From the NCBI RefSeq assembly GCF_900324485.2, contig NC_046654.1:4136562-4200561 (forward strand): a stretch of DNA of 64,000 nucleotides, read 5' to 3'. Source of the stretch: Mastacembelus armatus. Its lineage: Eukaryota; Chordata; Actinopteri; Synbranchiformes; Mastacembelidae. The notes beneath the pieces were generated by a model. That model had not been told where the DNA came from. It ran no database searches and saw only the letters and a list, made by a program, of their open reading frames with translations. Below, one piece after another: positions 47,501 to 60,429 of this stretch (position 1 is the stretch's first letter; every line of letters begins with the position of its first letter). The translations under genes and the position numbers were made by a program.

Positions 47501-48877
47501 GCTAATTTATGCATATACTTATGTCTGTCATCCTGTTTTACAGCAACAACTCTTCCTCAAAGTATGTCCATTGTCCATCCAGGTAATGTGTGTTGTTAGA
47601 TGATTAAAATCAGTCCCACCTGTAGCTTCTCCTGCTGTCCCCAGGGAGCAGTAGGTGGTCTGGTGGTGGGTCTGTCTGTGTCTTTCTGGGTTGGCATCGG
47701 GAGCATCGTCACCCGTTGGCCCGGCCCCCGGCCACACTTGCCCAACTGCGGAGTCATCCTGCTGCCAGACAACACGACTACTGCCGCTAACCCTGCACTC
47801 AGCAATGTAACTCTGAGGTATCAGGCTCGCAGACAGCACAGTGTATTTTGGTTTTTACAAGTTAATCATCTCTGTTTGTTCTTTAGCCAACCCACCGGAC
47901 TGCAGAGGTTTTACTCCTTGTCCTACATGTGGTACAGTGCTTTTAACTGCTTCACAGTCATTCTAATAGGCCTGATCATCAGCTTTCTAACAGGCAGGTA
48001 ACTTCTTTCATGTGAATATGCTCTCTGCAGTCTAGAGTTTAGCAGGACATTTTAATTTAACCTTAAATGTTTTTGTTTCCTATTTAGGCCCCATGAAAGA
48101 AGAAGATGTGACACCAGGCACAATCTATCCCTTGTTAAGGAAGCTGCTCTTTTTTTTACCTGATCATCTCAAAAAGAAGCTCTGCTGTGTGACTCCTCTG
48201 GGACAGACGGTACTTTAAAGTCCTCAGACAAGATCACTGGCAAAAAAAAAATCAAACTCTGTATTTACTAAATGGTTAAGAAGTAATGTGGAAATTCATT
48301 TGTCAGACATTACTAGAAGAGGTTTGGGGTTGAGAGTGAAGACTCTGCAGTGGTCTGAGCAAAAATATCAGAGAGATCATACCAAAAAATGGTGGATGTT
48401 ACTATCAGAACCTGGACATCATCGTGTAGCTTATGGTGGGCAATGAGCGAACACTATAACTTTGCCCATAGTTAAATGCGTGAAGCGAAGGCTTCACCAT
48501 GATTTGGGATTGTGAAAGATTCAGCCATGTGATGCTCTGGATGGTTAGTTGGTCCGAACTGAAATGACGTAACAATTATCACGTGGATTGGTTTGAAATT
48601 TTCATCAGTCCCCAAATCATAGATGCTGATAACTTTGGTGACTCCTTTTCTTTTCATCTTGCAGTATCATCAGTTCAAAATTTAATCTTGTCCCGCTGTT
48701 TTTTTTCTCCTGTTTTAATTCTTGCAGCACTCATCAGAACAAAGGCAGCCACCACAGCACAAAGAAATGAATGGACTGGCTTTCCAACAGGAGGAACCAG
48801 GACCAGCACAGGACGAGACTGAGAGTTTTCTCCTTCATGCTAGTGCAGCTTTTGTAGAGCATGAAACAGCTGTGTGA
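41560..48877 (+). CDS. slc5a6: Sodium-dependent multivitamin transporter (SMVT), 15 coding exons
   Basis: Na+-coupled plasma-membrane uptake of biotin, pantothenate and lipoate; solute:sodium symporter family. Exons: 41560-41907, 42022-42087, 42537-42588, 42671-42738, 42944-43098, 43622-43762, 44173-44302, 44693-44781, 46035-46147, 46242-46312, 46393-46479, 47645-47817, 47887-47993, 48088-48209, 48728-48877; total 623 residues against about 635 in human. Landmarks are [20 protein letters not shown] (TM1), [38 protein letters not shown] (the family signature region), [17 protein letters not shown] and [20 protein letters not shown]. The 13th intron must start with GC (CAG|GCAGGT at 47994) to keep frame; the GT four bases later leads to an early stop. 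A poly(A) signal is at 49308. Confidence 0.94.
45054..45370. repeat. Dispersed fish repeat, 'catttggtgttttgatgatgg' type
   Basis: In an slc5a6 intron. The string of phrases gtcgccacgtgcctcc, ttcttctagaagatactccc, catttggtgttttgatgatg and gaccattcagtgaaa is one I recognise from a widespread teleost repeat family. The family class is not established by what I can see. Confidence 0.4.
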
Positions 48878-49307
48878 TATCACACTTTCCCATGTCAGGT
48901 TGGAAAACGGTTAACAAGTTTTTAGACACAGCACTTGAATGAAAAGAATAGACATGTTTTTTGTCTTTTAGCTCCATATTCCCTCTGTTAAATGCAAGGT
49001 CAAAGCTAAACAATGTTCAGTCAACACTACAGATTCTGTTTCAGTTTCCTTGCACGTACACGTGAAAATATACTGCACTATGCTAGAACAACTAAATGTT
49101 TTTTTTATTGCTCTACATATGTAGCTGTTGTGTGCTGCAGCTGAATGGTCCTGTGTCATGCTCTTGTGAGATATTGGCTCACTTTCTAAGAATGTATGAG
49201 TGAATTTTAGCTAATGCAGCTGAAACCCAGAGCACCCCCCATTTTAAAAGAAAGACTAAAGATTTTGTGATTAAATAATTTTGTACTTTTACTTTCTGCA
49301 ACTGAGA

Positions 49308-49313
49308 AATAAA
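49308..49313 (+). terminator. Poly(A) signal of slc5a6
   Basis: AATAAA about 430 bp after the slc5a6 stop, followed by a T-rich segment. Confidence 0.5.
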
Positions 49314-50593
49314 GAAAATGTCTTTTGATTAAAAAAAATCTTTGTTCCAGATTCATTGACATATTGTGCCTAAAGTAATCAAATTTTACTGTTGTATGCC
49401 ACAAAAATACTAAAAGGCATTTCTCATTGTTTTATTATTGTCTTTATTATGAAACAGAAAAATACTAAAATTCAGTTTAGCCTATATTTAACATTTGACA
49501 ATTTAACAAATGTGAGTTTCTTTGAACCTGAGCTATGGCCAGGTTTTTACATTTTAGATTTCCTCTAATGCATTGTGATTATTTTGGACTTTTAGCCCCT
49601 GCATATTAAATATCAATTTACTTAGCGTCTGTTGTTATATAGAACAAACTAGATCTTCAATGCACCTGTGGACCAGGTTTTATCCAAATGGGGTCAGAAT
49701 AAGGAAGAGTTGTGCTCTATGTACTTTGCTTACATGAATGTCCTGAACACATGGGTTGTATAACTCTGCTTGTTCCATAAAGCTTTAAAAAAAGCCTCTA
49801 ATCTAATATATTACATGTTTGTGCACTTCAGTGGACCCTATTCCCGTTTCAATAAATCTATTGTCACTCCTTTACAGAATAAACAAGTAAAGACATGCAT
49901 CTCTTTATGGAACTCTAAGTCCTCAATGTAAAATCCCAACTTGTTTTAACCTTTTTTCTCAACGTAATGTAATTACTATGTGAAGTGCTCACTTTGGGCC
50001 CTTAGAGGATCTATAGTACATCAGACTGTTCAGCAGACACAACTTACATAGCAGCCTTTTAGAGGCCCCTCTGTCTGGTGGAGTCCTAATAGTTCCAGTT
50101 TTACTCTCACTATTACTGATCATTTATGATCAACAACATGCTGACATTCATGTAGACTAACAGTTTGAACTCAAGTTGAGCTGAAGTCACAAGTCACTGA
50201 TGTAAAATTGAAAGTCAACTTATAAATTGGACATTTGTGAGGTTCCTTCGTTCCATCTCCCATCATTTCTTTTAAATGGCAGATTGCCTTAATGCAGTCA
50301 TTACTGTCAATATAAATTCAAATACAATGAATAATAATTGTACAGGTTTCACTGACTGCACTGTCTGATATTTGTATTTTCAGAGTAGAGATATGGACTC
50401 TGTGTTGCAGATGTTTTTATGAGTTGACACCCTACCTCTAAATAATGTCACTATACAAACACCAATTTGAAAGTCAAATTATTTCCACATAAGAACTTTT
50501 TTACTTGCAAAACTCTATCCAGCACTGATAAGTGCCATCTAGCAGTGTCATGACCTGACTTTCATTTATTTTTTTGCTTGTACGTCCTTGTAG
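49314..50593. other. Spacer between slc5a6 and adgrf3
   Basis: AT-rich, with no recognised gene or repeat. The adgrf3 promoter and any first exon should lie here, but I could not place them. Confidence 0.4.
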
Positions 50594-53500
50594 GCTGCTG
50601 CTGCAGCAACACCTCCACCAGTGTGCTGCTGTCAGAGGGCACGGACAGATCCTCCTTCCACTGTTTCACTGATGTACAACAAAGAAAACAGGTGAGCCGA
50701 TCTTTCCTGTTTTTCATTGTCTTTTATAACAAAACTCTTTGTAATGTTTGGTAATACTCTTAAATTAAAATACTCTTAAACTTTTTGTTTTTAATGTTTT
50801 CAATGTAAAGAATTCAGTGCAGTAATATAACTATTATCTAACCTGTCATTTAGTAAATAGCTGTAAGCAGATGTGTCTGATTTGAATGTATATTTTGGGA
50901 AAGTGAGTTTTATTTTGAAACAGACATGAAAAATGGGACCTGTCACTGAGAGAGAGATTCTCTTATCACTTCCTGAAGTTTCTTTGCCATGAGCAGGTTT
51001 TTATGGGGAACATTTATTTATCCAAATCGGTCTGAGGACAGAGTGTGTCTGTACACATTGTGAATCACCGTCTCAATTAATAGACTAAAAAAGCCTAATC
51101 GAAGGAGAGACGTCTAGTTGCATTGGTAAACTGATAAATAGTGTGTAGTTTCAACGTGATGCTTGTTTTTTCATTTTTTGAACACTGTCATAGAGCTATT
51201 AATTCAGCTCTGTGTTCATAGTTAGTGGTGGTCTATGTAAATGCAAAGAAGAAAAAAAGGTAATAATTCTCAAAATAAAGTAGAACAACAACTTAAACCA
51301 AGAACTGAACAATATGAACTTTGTAAAGGTGGATTTATAGCAGATTGTACAGGTGTACCTAATAAAATGGCTACTGTGAATATTCTCAAACAATGATTAA
51401 ACTTTTGTTTGCCAAATGCAAATTCAAATAACATCTTACTGTTTATTTATGAATTGCAGGTTCAGGATGTGGACCTTAATGTTTCTTTATATCCTGACAC
51501 TAAACATCCGTCAGGTGAGTCAGTAACATCTACAACCTTAAAACTACAGGGTTAAATTGCATTAGACTGAATTATAGACTGAATTAGATCTTTTTCACTT
51601 TTACAGGTTGCTGGAGACGGTAAAATGATTTGGATGAGTTTAAAAATCAGCAGCATTTTGTGAGTAGCATTGTTCTTCTTTTGATGGTTGTTTGCTGTTT
51701 CAGACTCTACACAGATGCTTTATGTCAAACTGACAATAGATGAAAGTGCGCTGCGTAACCTCACACTCCCGTCTCCTTTTACCACTAATGAAGTTAACGT
51801 TGATGGCTTTAAAATGACAACAAGTAAGCAACTCTCTAATACTTCTTATGGTGCATGTTCTGATTGATTTTAACTGGGGAAAATATTTTAAATCCAAAAT
51901 CAAACCTAAATTCTTGTGCTTTTTTTCTAAACAGTGTGTGAGCCTCAATTAAATGGCAGAACGAAGTGCGACTGCCAATTAAACCACGTGTGGAGCGACA
52001 GAGCTTGTCAGTCTACTCAGAAATGTTGTGGCAACCAGACCTGCATCTTCAACCAAAACTCATCTCACGTGTGTATTTCAAACACTGCAGGTATTTGGCT
52101 GTTTTTACTGTGTTGTGTATATATGTGTGTACTCTGTGTGTAGCCAGCACAACAGTATCTCCAAAACTGACAAACGTTTATTCACAGTTACTATCAAAGG
52201 ATTCATTACCTTGGAAGGATCACAGTATGAAAATTGTCTGGCACAGCATTCCTCTGCAGACTTTATAAGTTGTGATATGAAACTGACAGGAGAGGTAAAA
52301 AAAAAACCCATCATTTATTGGCACATCATATATTATTAGGGCTCTTTGAGAAAAACCATGTGATGAGTTGTTGTCTTTCAGATGAGTCAAGTGTTTAGCA
52401 CTTTGAAGGGATTTGATGTCTTAAAAATTATGAGTTACAGGTATTTGCCTTGCCTACATTACAAATACAATCATTTTTGTTGTCCTTACTGGGATCTGTT
52501 TTTAATATGACACTGAAATCTACATTTTTTTTTCTTCACTCAAGTGTTGGAAGCGTTATTGCAAATTTTGAACTGATCATCGCTAATTCCATCCTGCCAC
52601 AAGACCTGATGCAAAAATCACAATTTCTGACCAGCAAACTGTCGGCCTCACTTAACTTCATAACTTTAGGTAATTCTGTGTAACGGAGGGTGGGATGCAC
52701 TTGTTACATGTTTTTTTTTTTTTTTTTTTTTTTAATTAAATCTAGTCAATGATCAGTTGCTTCAGACCAGAGATGGTGACTTGGCCTTAGGATTTGGACT
52801 CAAGTCCCACACAGAGTGACTTGAGACTTGACCTCAGACTTTATTTTAAAATTTTACAGTTCATTTACATTGAACATAGATTTTTTTAGTTTTTTAGCAC
52901 ATTAAGGAAATGTCTTAGGAGCTGATCGTCACAGATACGGATACATTAGTTCCACAAACTGCAAAGTTAACTTCTTAGCACCAAGATGGCAGACGAAGAA
53001 AATATTACAGATACGTAATGAAATCAGTGAAATAGTTTATGGACATTATTTAATACCTAGTTTTAATTATCATAAACCAAACAACTAATTGATGCTACTA
53101 CTGTTTGCTAATAGATGAAGGAGTGATATGGGGAGGACTTCATTAAGACATTGAAGTTATTTATGGAAGGTGTAGACTCGCAGACACACTTCATACCTTC
53201 TGGATACTGATCTGGCTCTTGTTTTTCACAGGTGTGGTCCAGTTAAGTAGCCCACCCAACCCTGTGTGTTACAACTGGAAGCATAATGTCAGCTGCTCAG
53301 TGCAGGGGGACCTGAAGAACAAACCATTGTGGCAGCTGTTAAAACAGGACAACGCGTTTGAAATAACTAATGGCACTGGGTCAGAAGTGACAACAACAAA
53401 TGGAAGCACAGTTACACTTAAAAACATAACAGAATTCTGGGCAGGTATGTTTGTGAAATAAACTTGTATAAAGAATTTTGTGGGTGACAATCTACAAATT

Positions 53501-56500
53501 TGAAAATGAAAAAAAATATAGGAGTGTGGAGAAAAACAAGAATTTACCAAGCCTCTGTACTGTACTTGCATATTAATACATCAGGATCACAATTATCAAA
53601 AAAATAAATCTTCTTCCACCACTGAGGTGGTTTACATTCATTGGATAGACAAAAAAAGCAGCTCTAATGTTGTTCTGTAACTGATGGATGTGAAAGACGC
53701 AATTGTTTACTAAGTTTTCCTCATCATCCTAAAATGTGATGATATTTCAGCGTTGTGCTCACAACCTGTTTCTGCAGCCCTCAAGTGGCCGAAAAATGTG
53801 TTGTTGAAAAGTTAAATTCCGACGTGGTTTGTTGCTGTCAATGGAATAATGGGATTAGTGTGTGCACAACAAATCTGGATGACCTGTAAAAATATATATG
53901 TAGGATATATATATATCCTACTTGTCATATAAAACTATTGCACTGTGGCTTTGACTTTCATGTGTTTTTGTTTTTTTTTTCCTTAGGAGTATATACATGT
54001 ACCTATAGTGACATCATGAATCTAGTCACCATATCCCATAAAGCCAGCACTGTAATGGATGTATCCACCCTGCCAAACATCGACATCACTACAGATCCAG
54101 GATTTCCACGCTGTAAACAAGGAACAGATCTAGTCAAAGTAAGGGTCATCTGTGACATTGGCATAAGCAGTGAACCATATAATGTGACATGGGCAAGCCT
54201 AAACATCAAGGCTCAACTAAATGAAGTTAAATCTGGTAAGTATATTTCTTTGTATTCATTTAAGTGAAGCTTCATGAAAATTAGAAACCTGAAAAATTTA
54301 TGACACACATATGTGATCCTTGCAGGTTCTCCTCGTTACGCAGTTGATACGTATGTTAGCTGTTCATACCAAAGTGCACCAGAAGTAACCTGCACGTTTA
54401 CGAACAGATGCTCTCAAAATCGAAGTGCTTCAGTCAAGATCATTATCATCTATGGTATGTTTTAATATTAGTTCAAATATTGTTGAATTATTTTCCATTT
54501 TATTTGGGTGTCCAAATTCTCAGTGAGTTTTCTGTTTTATGAAATGAATCCTTAGATAATCCTACTATAAAATGAAAGCTGTACCACATGCATATATAGT
54601 TTAGCTAAAAGGATCTGAAAAGGGTCTGAAATTTCAATTTACCCTGAACGATTCTGTTTCATACACCAGTGAATCCCCAGTCTGTGATGTAAAGGCCAGT
54701 CACATGCCTGGACAGTTTAACCTGTGATGAAATATTCTAAAATTAACAATTATTTATTGCTTTTTACTTTTTCCAGAACGTTCAACCACATCCATCAGTT
54801 GTCTTTAATGGAACACAGCTCAGTTGTTTAGCAGTCCCATAGTAAAAAACTAGTGTTGAACCTGACGTATGATTCTCAGAGGTATTTTTAAAGATCTGAA
54901 CTTGTGTCTTCTATGGGGTTCCCTGAGCTCCAGGCTGGGAACCACCGATGCAGAGAATATTGCTCCAGTGAAGATGGGAGTGATTTCAGACAGCAAATAT
55001 TTGACAGGAAGTGATATATGAAGTTTTTTTTGTACCTCTATGGCCTTCACATCCTCCAACTGAATTTCAGATTACCTTCTTGTTGTCCTGAAGTTAACTT
55101 TGCCCATTTTTGATCATATTATCATTATTATTATTGTTGTTGTTTTAATTAACTTTTTCTTCTTTTCAAAACAGTCAGTGATTTATTCTGTGAATCTGAT
55201 GGTGACTGGAAAGACACCAAAGCTGGATACGATGCAGTGATAAAATGCCAGAATGCACATGGAACAAGACAAAGGACATGCAAAAAAACGTAGGGCTACA
55301 ACTAATGATTGTTTTTATTAGTAAATAATTTGCTTATTACTTTTTCAGTTTATGTACCCCTGCCTCCCACCCAAAGAGAGCTGGGATAGGCTCCAGCAGA
55401 TCCCCGTGACCCTGGTTAAGGAATAAGCGGGTATAGAAAATGGATGGATGGATTTTTCTAGTTTACCCATTATTTATATTGCCCAAAATAGTGTAAAGTG
55501 CCAATCACAGCAGTTTGTTTTGTGCAAAATTTAAGTTTTGAAAAGGATTTTTTTTTATTGATTTGATTAATGATTAATCCACTAATCATTTCAGAACACC
55601 TGCACAATGGGAACAGGAGGAATCTAACTGTGTGAACTTAGATTTGAAGAGTGTGCTGCAAAGTGCAATTGTAAGCCTATCTTCATTCTTTAATAGTGAT
55701 AAACAAACCGACTAATTTTTTGGAAAGCAACAAATTAAAATAGCATAGGATGCAAAAGCTCTAACCTACAGTTGTGCAAATAGTCATACTACAAAATGGT
55801 ATATGATTATCTAGTTTTTATGTATTTTGTAGCTCCCTTTAGTGTTTTGTAGATCAAATCCTGGATGCTGGAAGTTTTTACTCCAATAAACCATCATTGT
55901 TGTTGCAGGTTGCTGATAGTGGACTTGGCTCACTAGATGCAAATGCAGCAAATGTATTCTCTCGCCTGCAGAATGCCACTAATATCACAGGTGCCATCAA
56001 TACTTACGCCAATATGGATGCATCAGTTCATGTGCTCATCAATTTGAGTCAGAAACTAAACATTATAAATAATGAATCATCAATGGATGTAAGTATTACC
56101 AGAATCTTTGATCAAGTTTATTGAATGTTTTTATCAGGTTTTTACAGATATGGACAAAAAACATTAAGACCTTAATGTGGACTTTACCTGATTCTTTTTG
56201 ATAACTCACACAAACAGGAACAAACTTACAGCAGACATGTTGTACTTAAATCTGCCATGACTAAAACAAACCTCTTCTTTTCAGGATCTCCTGGGATCAT
56301 CCAGCAATTTACTGGAAGAAAGTCTTGACGAATCTTGGAAAGCAAAAGCTGGCAGCGGGAATATTTCATTGGCTGAGAGATATTTGAGTGCTGTTGAGCA
56401 GTTAATTGAAGTGACAAACACAACAGGTGCCAAGAAAAAAACAAATGTAGAGGTGGACACATGCAATGACACACAGGAGCAACAATGTACCAACTCTGTG

Positions 56501-58514
56501 TTCAATGTCACTGTCCTTCTAAACAGTCCAAGTGCTGGCAGTGTAAAAACCACTGGATTTAAAAACCTGGAGAGCTTTTTCCCTAAAAACAATGAGACAT
56601 ATCTGCCTAACAGCATAATTGTGTCAACAACTACTCAGATCAAACAGTTGGATTCAGTTAATATTCAAATTGACTTCCCATTGCTCAAAAAAAGACCTCG
56701 CAACGTTGAAATAAAGTGTGTAACATGGGACAACGCCACCAGGAGTTGGTCTTCAAATGGTTGCTCTTGGAAGGGTCCTTCTCATGAGGAACGCTGTGTT
56801 TGCAGCCATCTGTCCTCATTTGCCATTCTAATGGCACAGAAACCACTGGAGATCTATTGGGTGAATGAGTTAACCTACATAGGGTTATCTGTATCAGTCT
56901 TGTCACTCATTATTAATCTTGCAATAGAAGTGACAGTCTGGAGTGCTGTTGTTAAAACAAGTACTTTACATTTACGTCACACTGCCCATGTAAACATTTC
57001 TCTCTGCCTGCTAGTTGCAGATGGCTGTTTTTTAGCATCTTTAGAGCCAAAGATTATTTCAGACTTCTGGTGTGTGACCTCTGTAGTGCTGAAGCATTTC
57101 TGTTTCCTGGCCATGTTCTTCTGGATGTTGGCTCTGAGCTGCACGCTTCTTCACCAAGCAGTTTTCATGTTCCATAATGTGAGCAAGAAAAACTACCTGA
57201 GTTTCTCGTATTTCCTGGGCTATGTCTGTCCTTTGCTTATTGTTACTACTGCATTTCTTAGTAATGGGAGTGGTGCTATGGGCAGGTACTACTCCCGTGA
57301 CACCTGCTGGCTGCTTTATTCGGGGCTTTTCAGAGGGTCCATCCACACATTTTTAATACCAGTTGGTATAATTGTTTTCACCAACGTGTTCTCCATGGTG
57401 ATTGTAATCATCCTGCTTTTAAATCACCCTGACAGTATAGCAAAATCTAATGAAAAAACTGCTGCAAAAACTGTCATGAGGACAGTTATTCTTCTGACTC
57501 CCATCTTCGGTGTCACTTGGATTTTTGGATTCTTTGTAATGTCTCTTGATCTCACCTATGGATACGTAGCATACGCAGTGAATTATGCCTTTACCCTGCT
57601 GAATGCATTCCAGGTATGGTTAATTTCATTTTGATCTAAACATCTGAGCCAGTGAAAGTATTTATTGTTCAGTGACCTATGCCACTTCATTTGCAGGGTT
57701 TGTTCATTTTGTTAACCACATGCCTGGGGGACAGACTGGTATGTATGGGAGTTTTTCCCCTAAATCATAATATGTTTTGCAAATCCAGCTTTGTATTGAA
57801 TCACCCATCTGCAGTTAAACTGACCAAAGTTCAGGAGCCTCCATAGACCAGAATTCAATGCAGCAACAGTTTTAGTTTAAGAAGATGAATAATAGATGCA
57901 GCAACATGAGAAGTTAACCCACTGGAGGCCAGCTGATCTTTAAAGAAACAGTTCAAGATTTTTGGAAATTACACTTATTACTCATTTCCTTTCTTGCAGA
58001 GAGTCAGATGCAAAGATCAGCACCAATCTCATGTCTGTCTCTTAAATATGAAGCCAACACCAGCAGCTAATTAACTTAGCATAAAGATAAAAACCAACTG
58101 CATGAAAACAGCTATTTGAGTTTGTCATTGTTACTGAGAGTTAGAGGCTGCTAGTCAACAGCAACGCCAGACATGTTTCCCTGTATTTCCTTACACTCTG
58201 GCTTCAGCTTCATTTTTAATAAGTAGATATGAGAATGGCATCGGTCTTCTCATGTAACTGTGCAAATACATGTTTTTCCAAAAATTCAACATGTATTATA
58301 GCATCATTAAAATGTTTTATCCAATTTTTACAGACCCGTGAAGCACTGCTGAAACGTCTCCGGAAAAACGTAAGTGCACAGTGAATAGATGACTCATGAG
58401 TAAAACACCACAATGACTATTTATTAATGTTAGACATTTTTCTCCTCTGCTGTCCAGGCCTCAGCCTCCACCAGCAACAGCACCACAAAGTTAGACTCAA
58501 CAGGGACGAAGTGA
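50594..58514 (+). CDS. adgrf3: Adhesion G-protein-coupled receptor, family F, best fit ADGRF3
   Basis: Orphan adhesion GPCR. Exons: 50594-50691 (possibly untranslated), 51460-51514, 51704 or 51715 to 51823, 51935-52090, 52188-52294, 52382-52440, 52545-52669, 53232-53444, 53987-54235, 54325-54454, 55175-55289, 55595-55670, 55909-56088, 56285-57613, 57697-57738, 58334-58369, 58458-58514. In order: a YVKLTIDESALRNLTLPS segment and Cys-rich EGF-like part, a SEA-like region (FSTLKGFDVLKIMS), Ig-like domains, a hormone-receptor-like Cys region, then one large exon with the GAIN domain, the GPS (ERCVCSHLSSFAIL, with cleavable HL-S) and six TM helices; TM7 spans the last large junction. ADGRF3 is favoured by the match of the N-terminal Cys-rich block and 2p23-type neighbours. 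The start codon is unresolved: 51467 gives a signal-like MWTLMFLYILTL; an upstream start in another frame is also open. Confidence 0.85.
52752..52850. repeat. Dispersed repeat, 'gacttgagacttgacc' type
   Basis: Within an adgrf3 intron; repeated gactt/tcaagtc phrases (ggactcaagtcccacac, gacttgagacttgacctc) match a short dispersed unit common in fish. Class unknown. Confidence 0.35.
55364..55451 (+). repeat. SINE-like fish repeat, 3' tail fragment
   Basis: Phrases agctgggataggctccagc, aagcgggtatagaaaatgg and atggatgg match the 3' half of the family at 61217-61557. In an adgrf3 intron. Confidence 0.6.
57940..58110. repeat. Dispersed fish repeat, 'gagagtcagatgcaaagatc' type
   Basis: Phrases such as gagagtcagatgcaaagatc, ctcatgtctgtctctt and aacttagcataaagat belong to the common teleost unit whose other half is seen near 28983-29150. 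In an adgrf3 intron. Confidence 0.4.
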
Positions 58515-59138
58515 AAACTTCAAACTACATTTTAAACATAATGCCACAGATTTACTCTCTAATATAACTACTACTGTTTTGTTTTGTCGTTTATTTTACT
58601 TTACTACCTGTAATAGAAGCTAAGATTACAATGTACTCAATACTGTAATGTTTGTTTGGTAGTATTGGTAGTAGTAGTAGTAGTACTGAATACCCAAGCT
58701 GTGTTTTTTTACTTTATATTACACTACATATTGGTATCAAAGTTAAAGCTATGCTGTACATTATATTTTTCATTGCACACATTGAAATGCCACAGAGATT
58801 CTCCAGTGAAAGGTGACAAGGCTGTAACTCCTGTTTACACTTTGTTGTGTGGAGGTGAGTTAGGCCTATTTCTGAATGTTGCTTTTAAAGATCCTTCCTC
58901 TGTTCTTCCCACTCCTCATCTGTGTCATCAATGAAATTCCCTTTTTGAGCTGCCATCTTGCGGTAGGCCTGGCACTCAGTCTCTGCTCTGTAACATACAA
59001 GAACATGCTTAACTGCTGTGATTGCGTAAGGCTACTGTCCTGTGTATTGGAAAGACAAGCTTTGTATTAAAGTATGACATGCACAAGAAAGTCAAGTATG
59101 ATTTATAGATTGAAGTAAAAAAAATGGAAAAGTGGGCT
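58515..59138. other. 3' UTRs of adgrf3 and ankrd66
   Basis: Tail-to-tail gap of about 620 bp. It holds a TAG/GTA trinucleotide run near 58668-58687 and AT-rich DNA, with no further gene. Confidence 0.5.
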
Positions 59139-60402
59139 TTAATCATACTTCTTAAGGAATCGAACACAGTCCTGGTGTCCATATATTTCAGCTATCCGCA
59201 GGGGCTTGTCTCCACAGCAGTCCTCCTTGTCTATAGGGGCATGGAGGGAGTGCAGCAGCCGCAGGACGCCCAGTCGTCCAAACTCTGCAGCAAAATGGGC
59301 AGGTGTCCACCCGTGCTCTGTCCTCAAACACGGCCTAGCTCCGTGCTCAATGAGGATCCTGACTGTTTCTGTATGGCCTGTGGGAAAAGCATCAGAGTGT
59401 GATCTGACAATCATATAGGAACCTGGAGATTTGTTGTTTAAATCTAGTCTGTTAAAAACTAAATCGTAGTTTCATGTATCACAGGAAAGAAGAACTAAGG
59501 CTGTTTCTAGCTTTTCCAATGGGACTAATTGAGAATGAAAAATCTTTTGGGTTTTTGTGGTTAACAGAACAGAACATTTTGTGACATTTCAGACATTTTA
59601 TAAACAGAAGAATTACTGGAGAATGAATGACGTGTAAAACAATTTAAGATATTTGAAGCCCAGTCATATAAAATCTTGGAGCAACACTTGGAAAGATTAA
59701 AACAAATCATCTGTACCTCTAATAACATCATCTGAATAAACAGACTAATAGTGAAGGCCTATTGAATCTAAGATGGATGGGCTGTGCTGTTGCAAACATA
59801 CTTCAGCTAAAGTAAAACAGACCAATTCATTAAATCCTGTGGGAAGCACAAAGTGACAAAAGTAATCCATATTTTTAGCACAAAAGTTTCAGATTTTATT
59901 TATTAGCCTACCTTATTCCTGTTTAGACTCCTCCCATATATAACCTTATTCTCACCTGTCTATATTTATCATCGTCATCACCCAGGGGTGGTCAACACAT
60001 GTTCCCCTGCTTGTTTTCCAACTATCCCTGCCTTTTCAGCTCCTGATTGGCTGAACACACCTGATCCAGGTAAACAGCACTTTACTTTTTCAGCCTGACA
60101 AAATGCAGCCTTGAACCAAAGTATCAGGCCTAGCTATTATGCCACACATTCTCACCAGAGTTTTAGCGTTAACCCTTAAAACAGCATTGCATTGGTGACA
60201 GGTGTATCTGATAATGTTACCTTTAGGCCTATATAAACAGGTGGGCGCTCTTTAACTAACTACCTCTAGCTGCTGCCCAGTGAAGCGCTGTCTTACAGCT
60301 CCAGTCCATGTCCCTCTGATTGGGATTACATTTGTTTTCCCTTAGAATCGCTTCGACTTGATCCGGATCGCCTGCCGCTGTTGCTTGATGCAGCTCGGTC
60401 AT
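59139..60402 (-). CDS. ankrd66: Ankyrin repeat domain-containing protein 66, 2 exons
   Basis: Small ankyrin-repeat protein without known enzymatic activity. Exons on the minus strand: 60264-60402 and 59139-59377, joined in phase 1 to 125 residues. Ankyrin units are visible: a capping MTELHQATAAGDPDQVEAIL, then MDWSCKTALHWAAARGHTET, then HGWTPAHFAAEFGRLGVLRL, then DKPLRIAEIYGHQDCVRFL. The DxDW, RPCLRTEHGWTPAHFAAE and RIAEIYG phrases are those of ANKRD66. The protein stops soon after the ankyrin block, so the charged C-terminal tail I recall for human ANKRD66 is absent. An X-box lies just upstream. The neighbour tdrd6 is also close to ANKRD66 in human 6p12. Confidence 0.9.
59985..60110. repeat. 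Dispersed repeat fragment in the ankrd66 intron
   Basis: The phrases aggggtggtcaacacatg and gattggctgaacacacctga match the palindromic element seen at 39012-39245. Confidence 0.4.
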
Positions 60403-60416
60403 TTTCGGCAACAGTG

Positions 60417-60429
60417 GTTGCCTAGCAAC
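60417..60429. promoter_or_regulatory. RFX-type X-box in the ankrd66 promoter
   Basis: GTTGCCTAGCAAC is a perfect palindromic pair of RFX half sites, centred about 20 bp upstream of the ankrd66 ATG. X-boxes recruit RFX factors and often mark ciliary or spermatogenic genes. ETS-like ccggaagcgg follows at about 60458. Confidence 0.6.

Noticed and set aside
52105-52268. Alternative plus-strand continuation of adgrf3 from an acceptor at about 52143
   Set aside because: In phase with the preceding exon it reaches a stop quickly; the acceptor at 52187 keeps the SEA-like frame open.
56226-57346. Minus-strand frames opposite the adgrf3 GPS and transmembrane exon
   Set aside because: Antisense shadows of a strongly supported coding exon.
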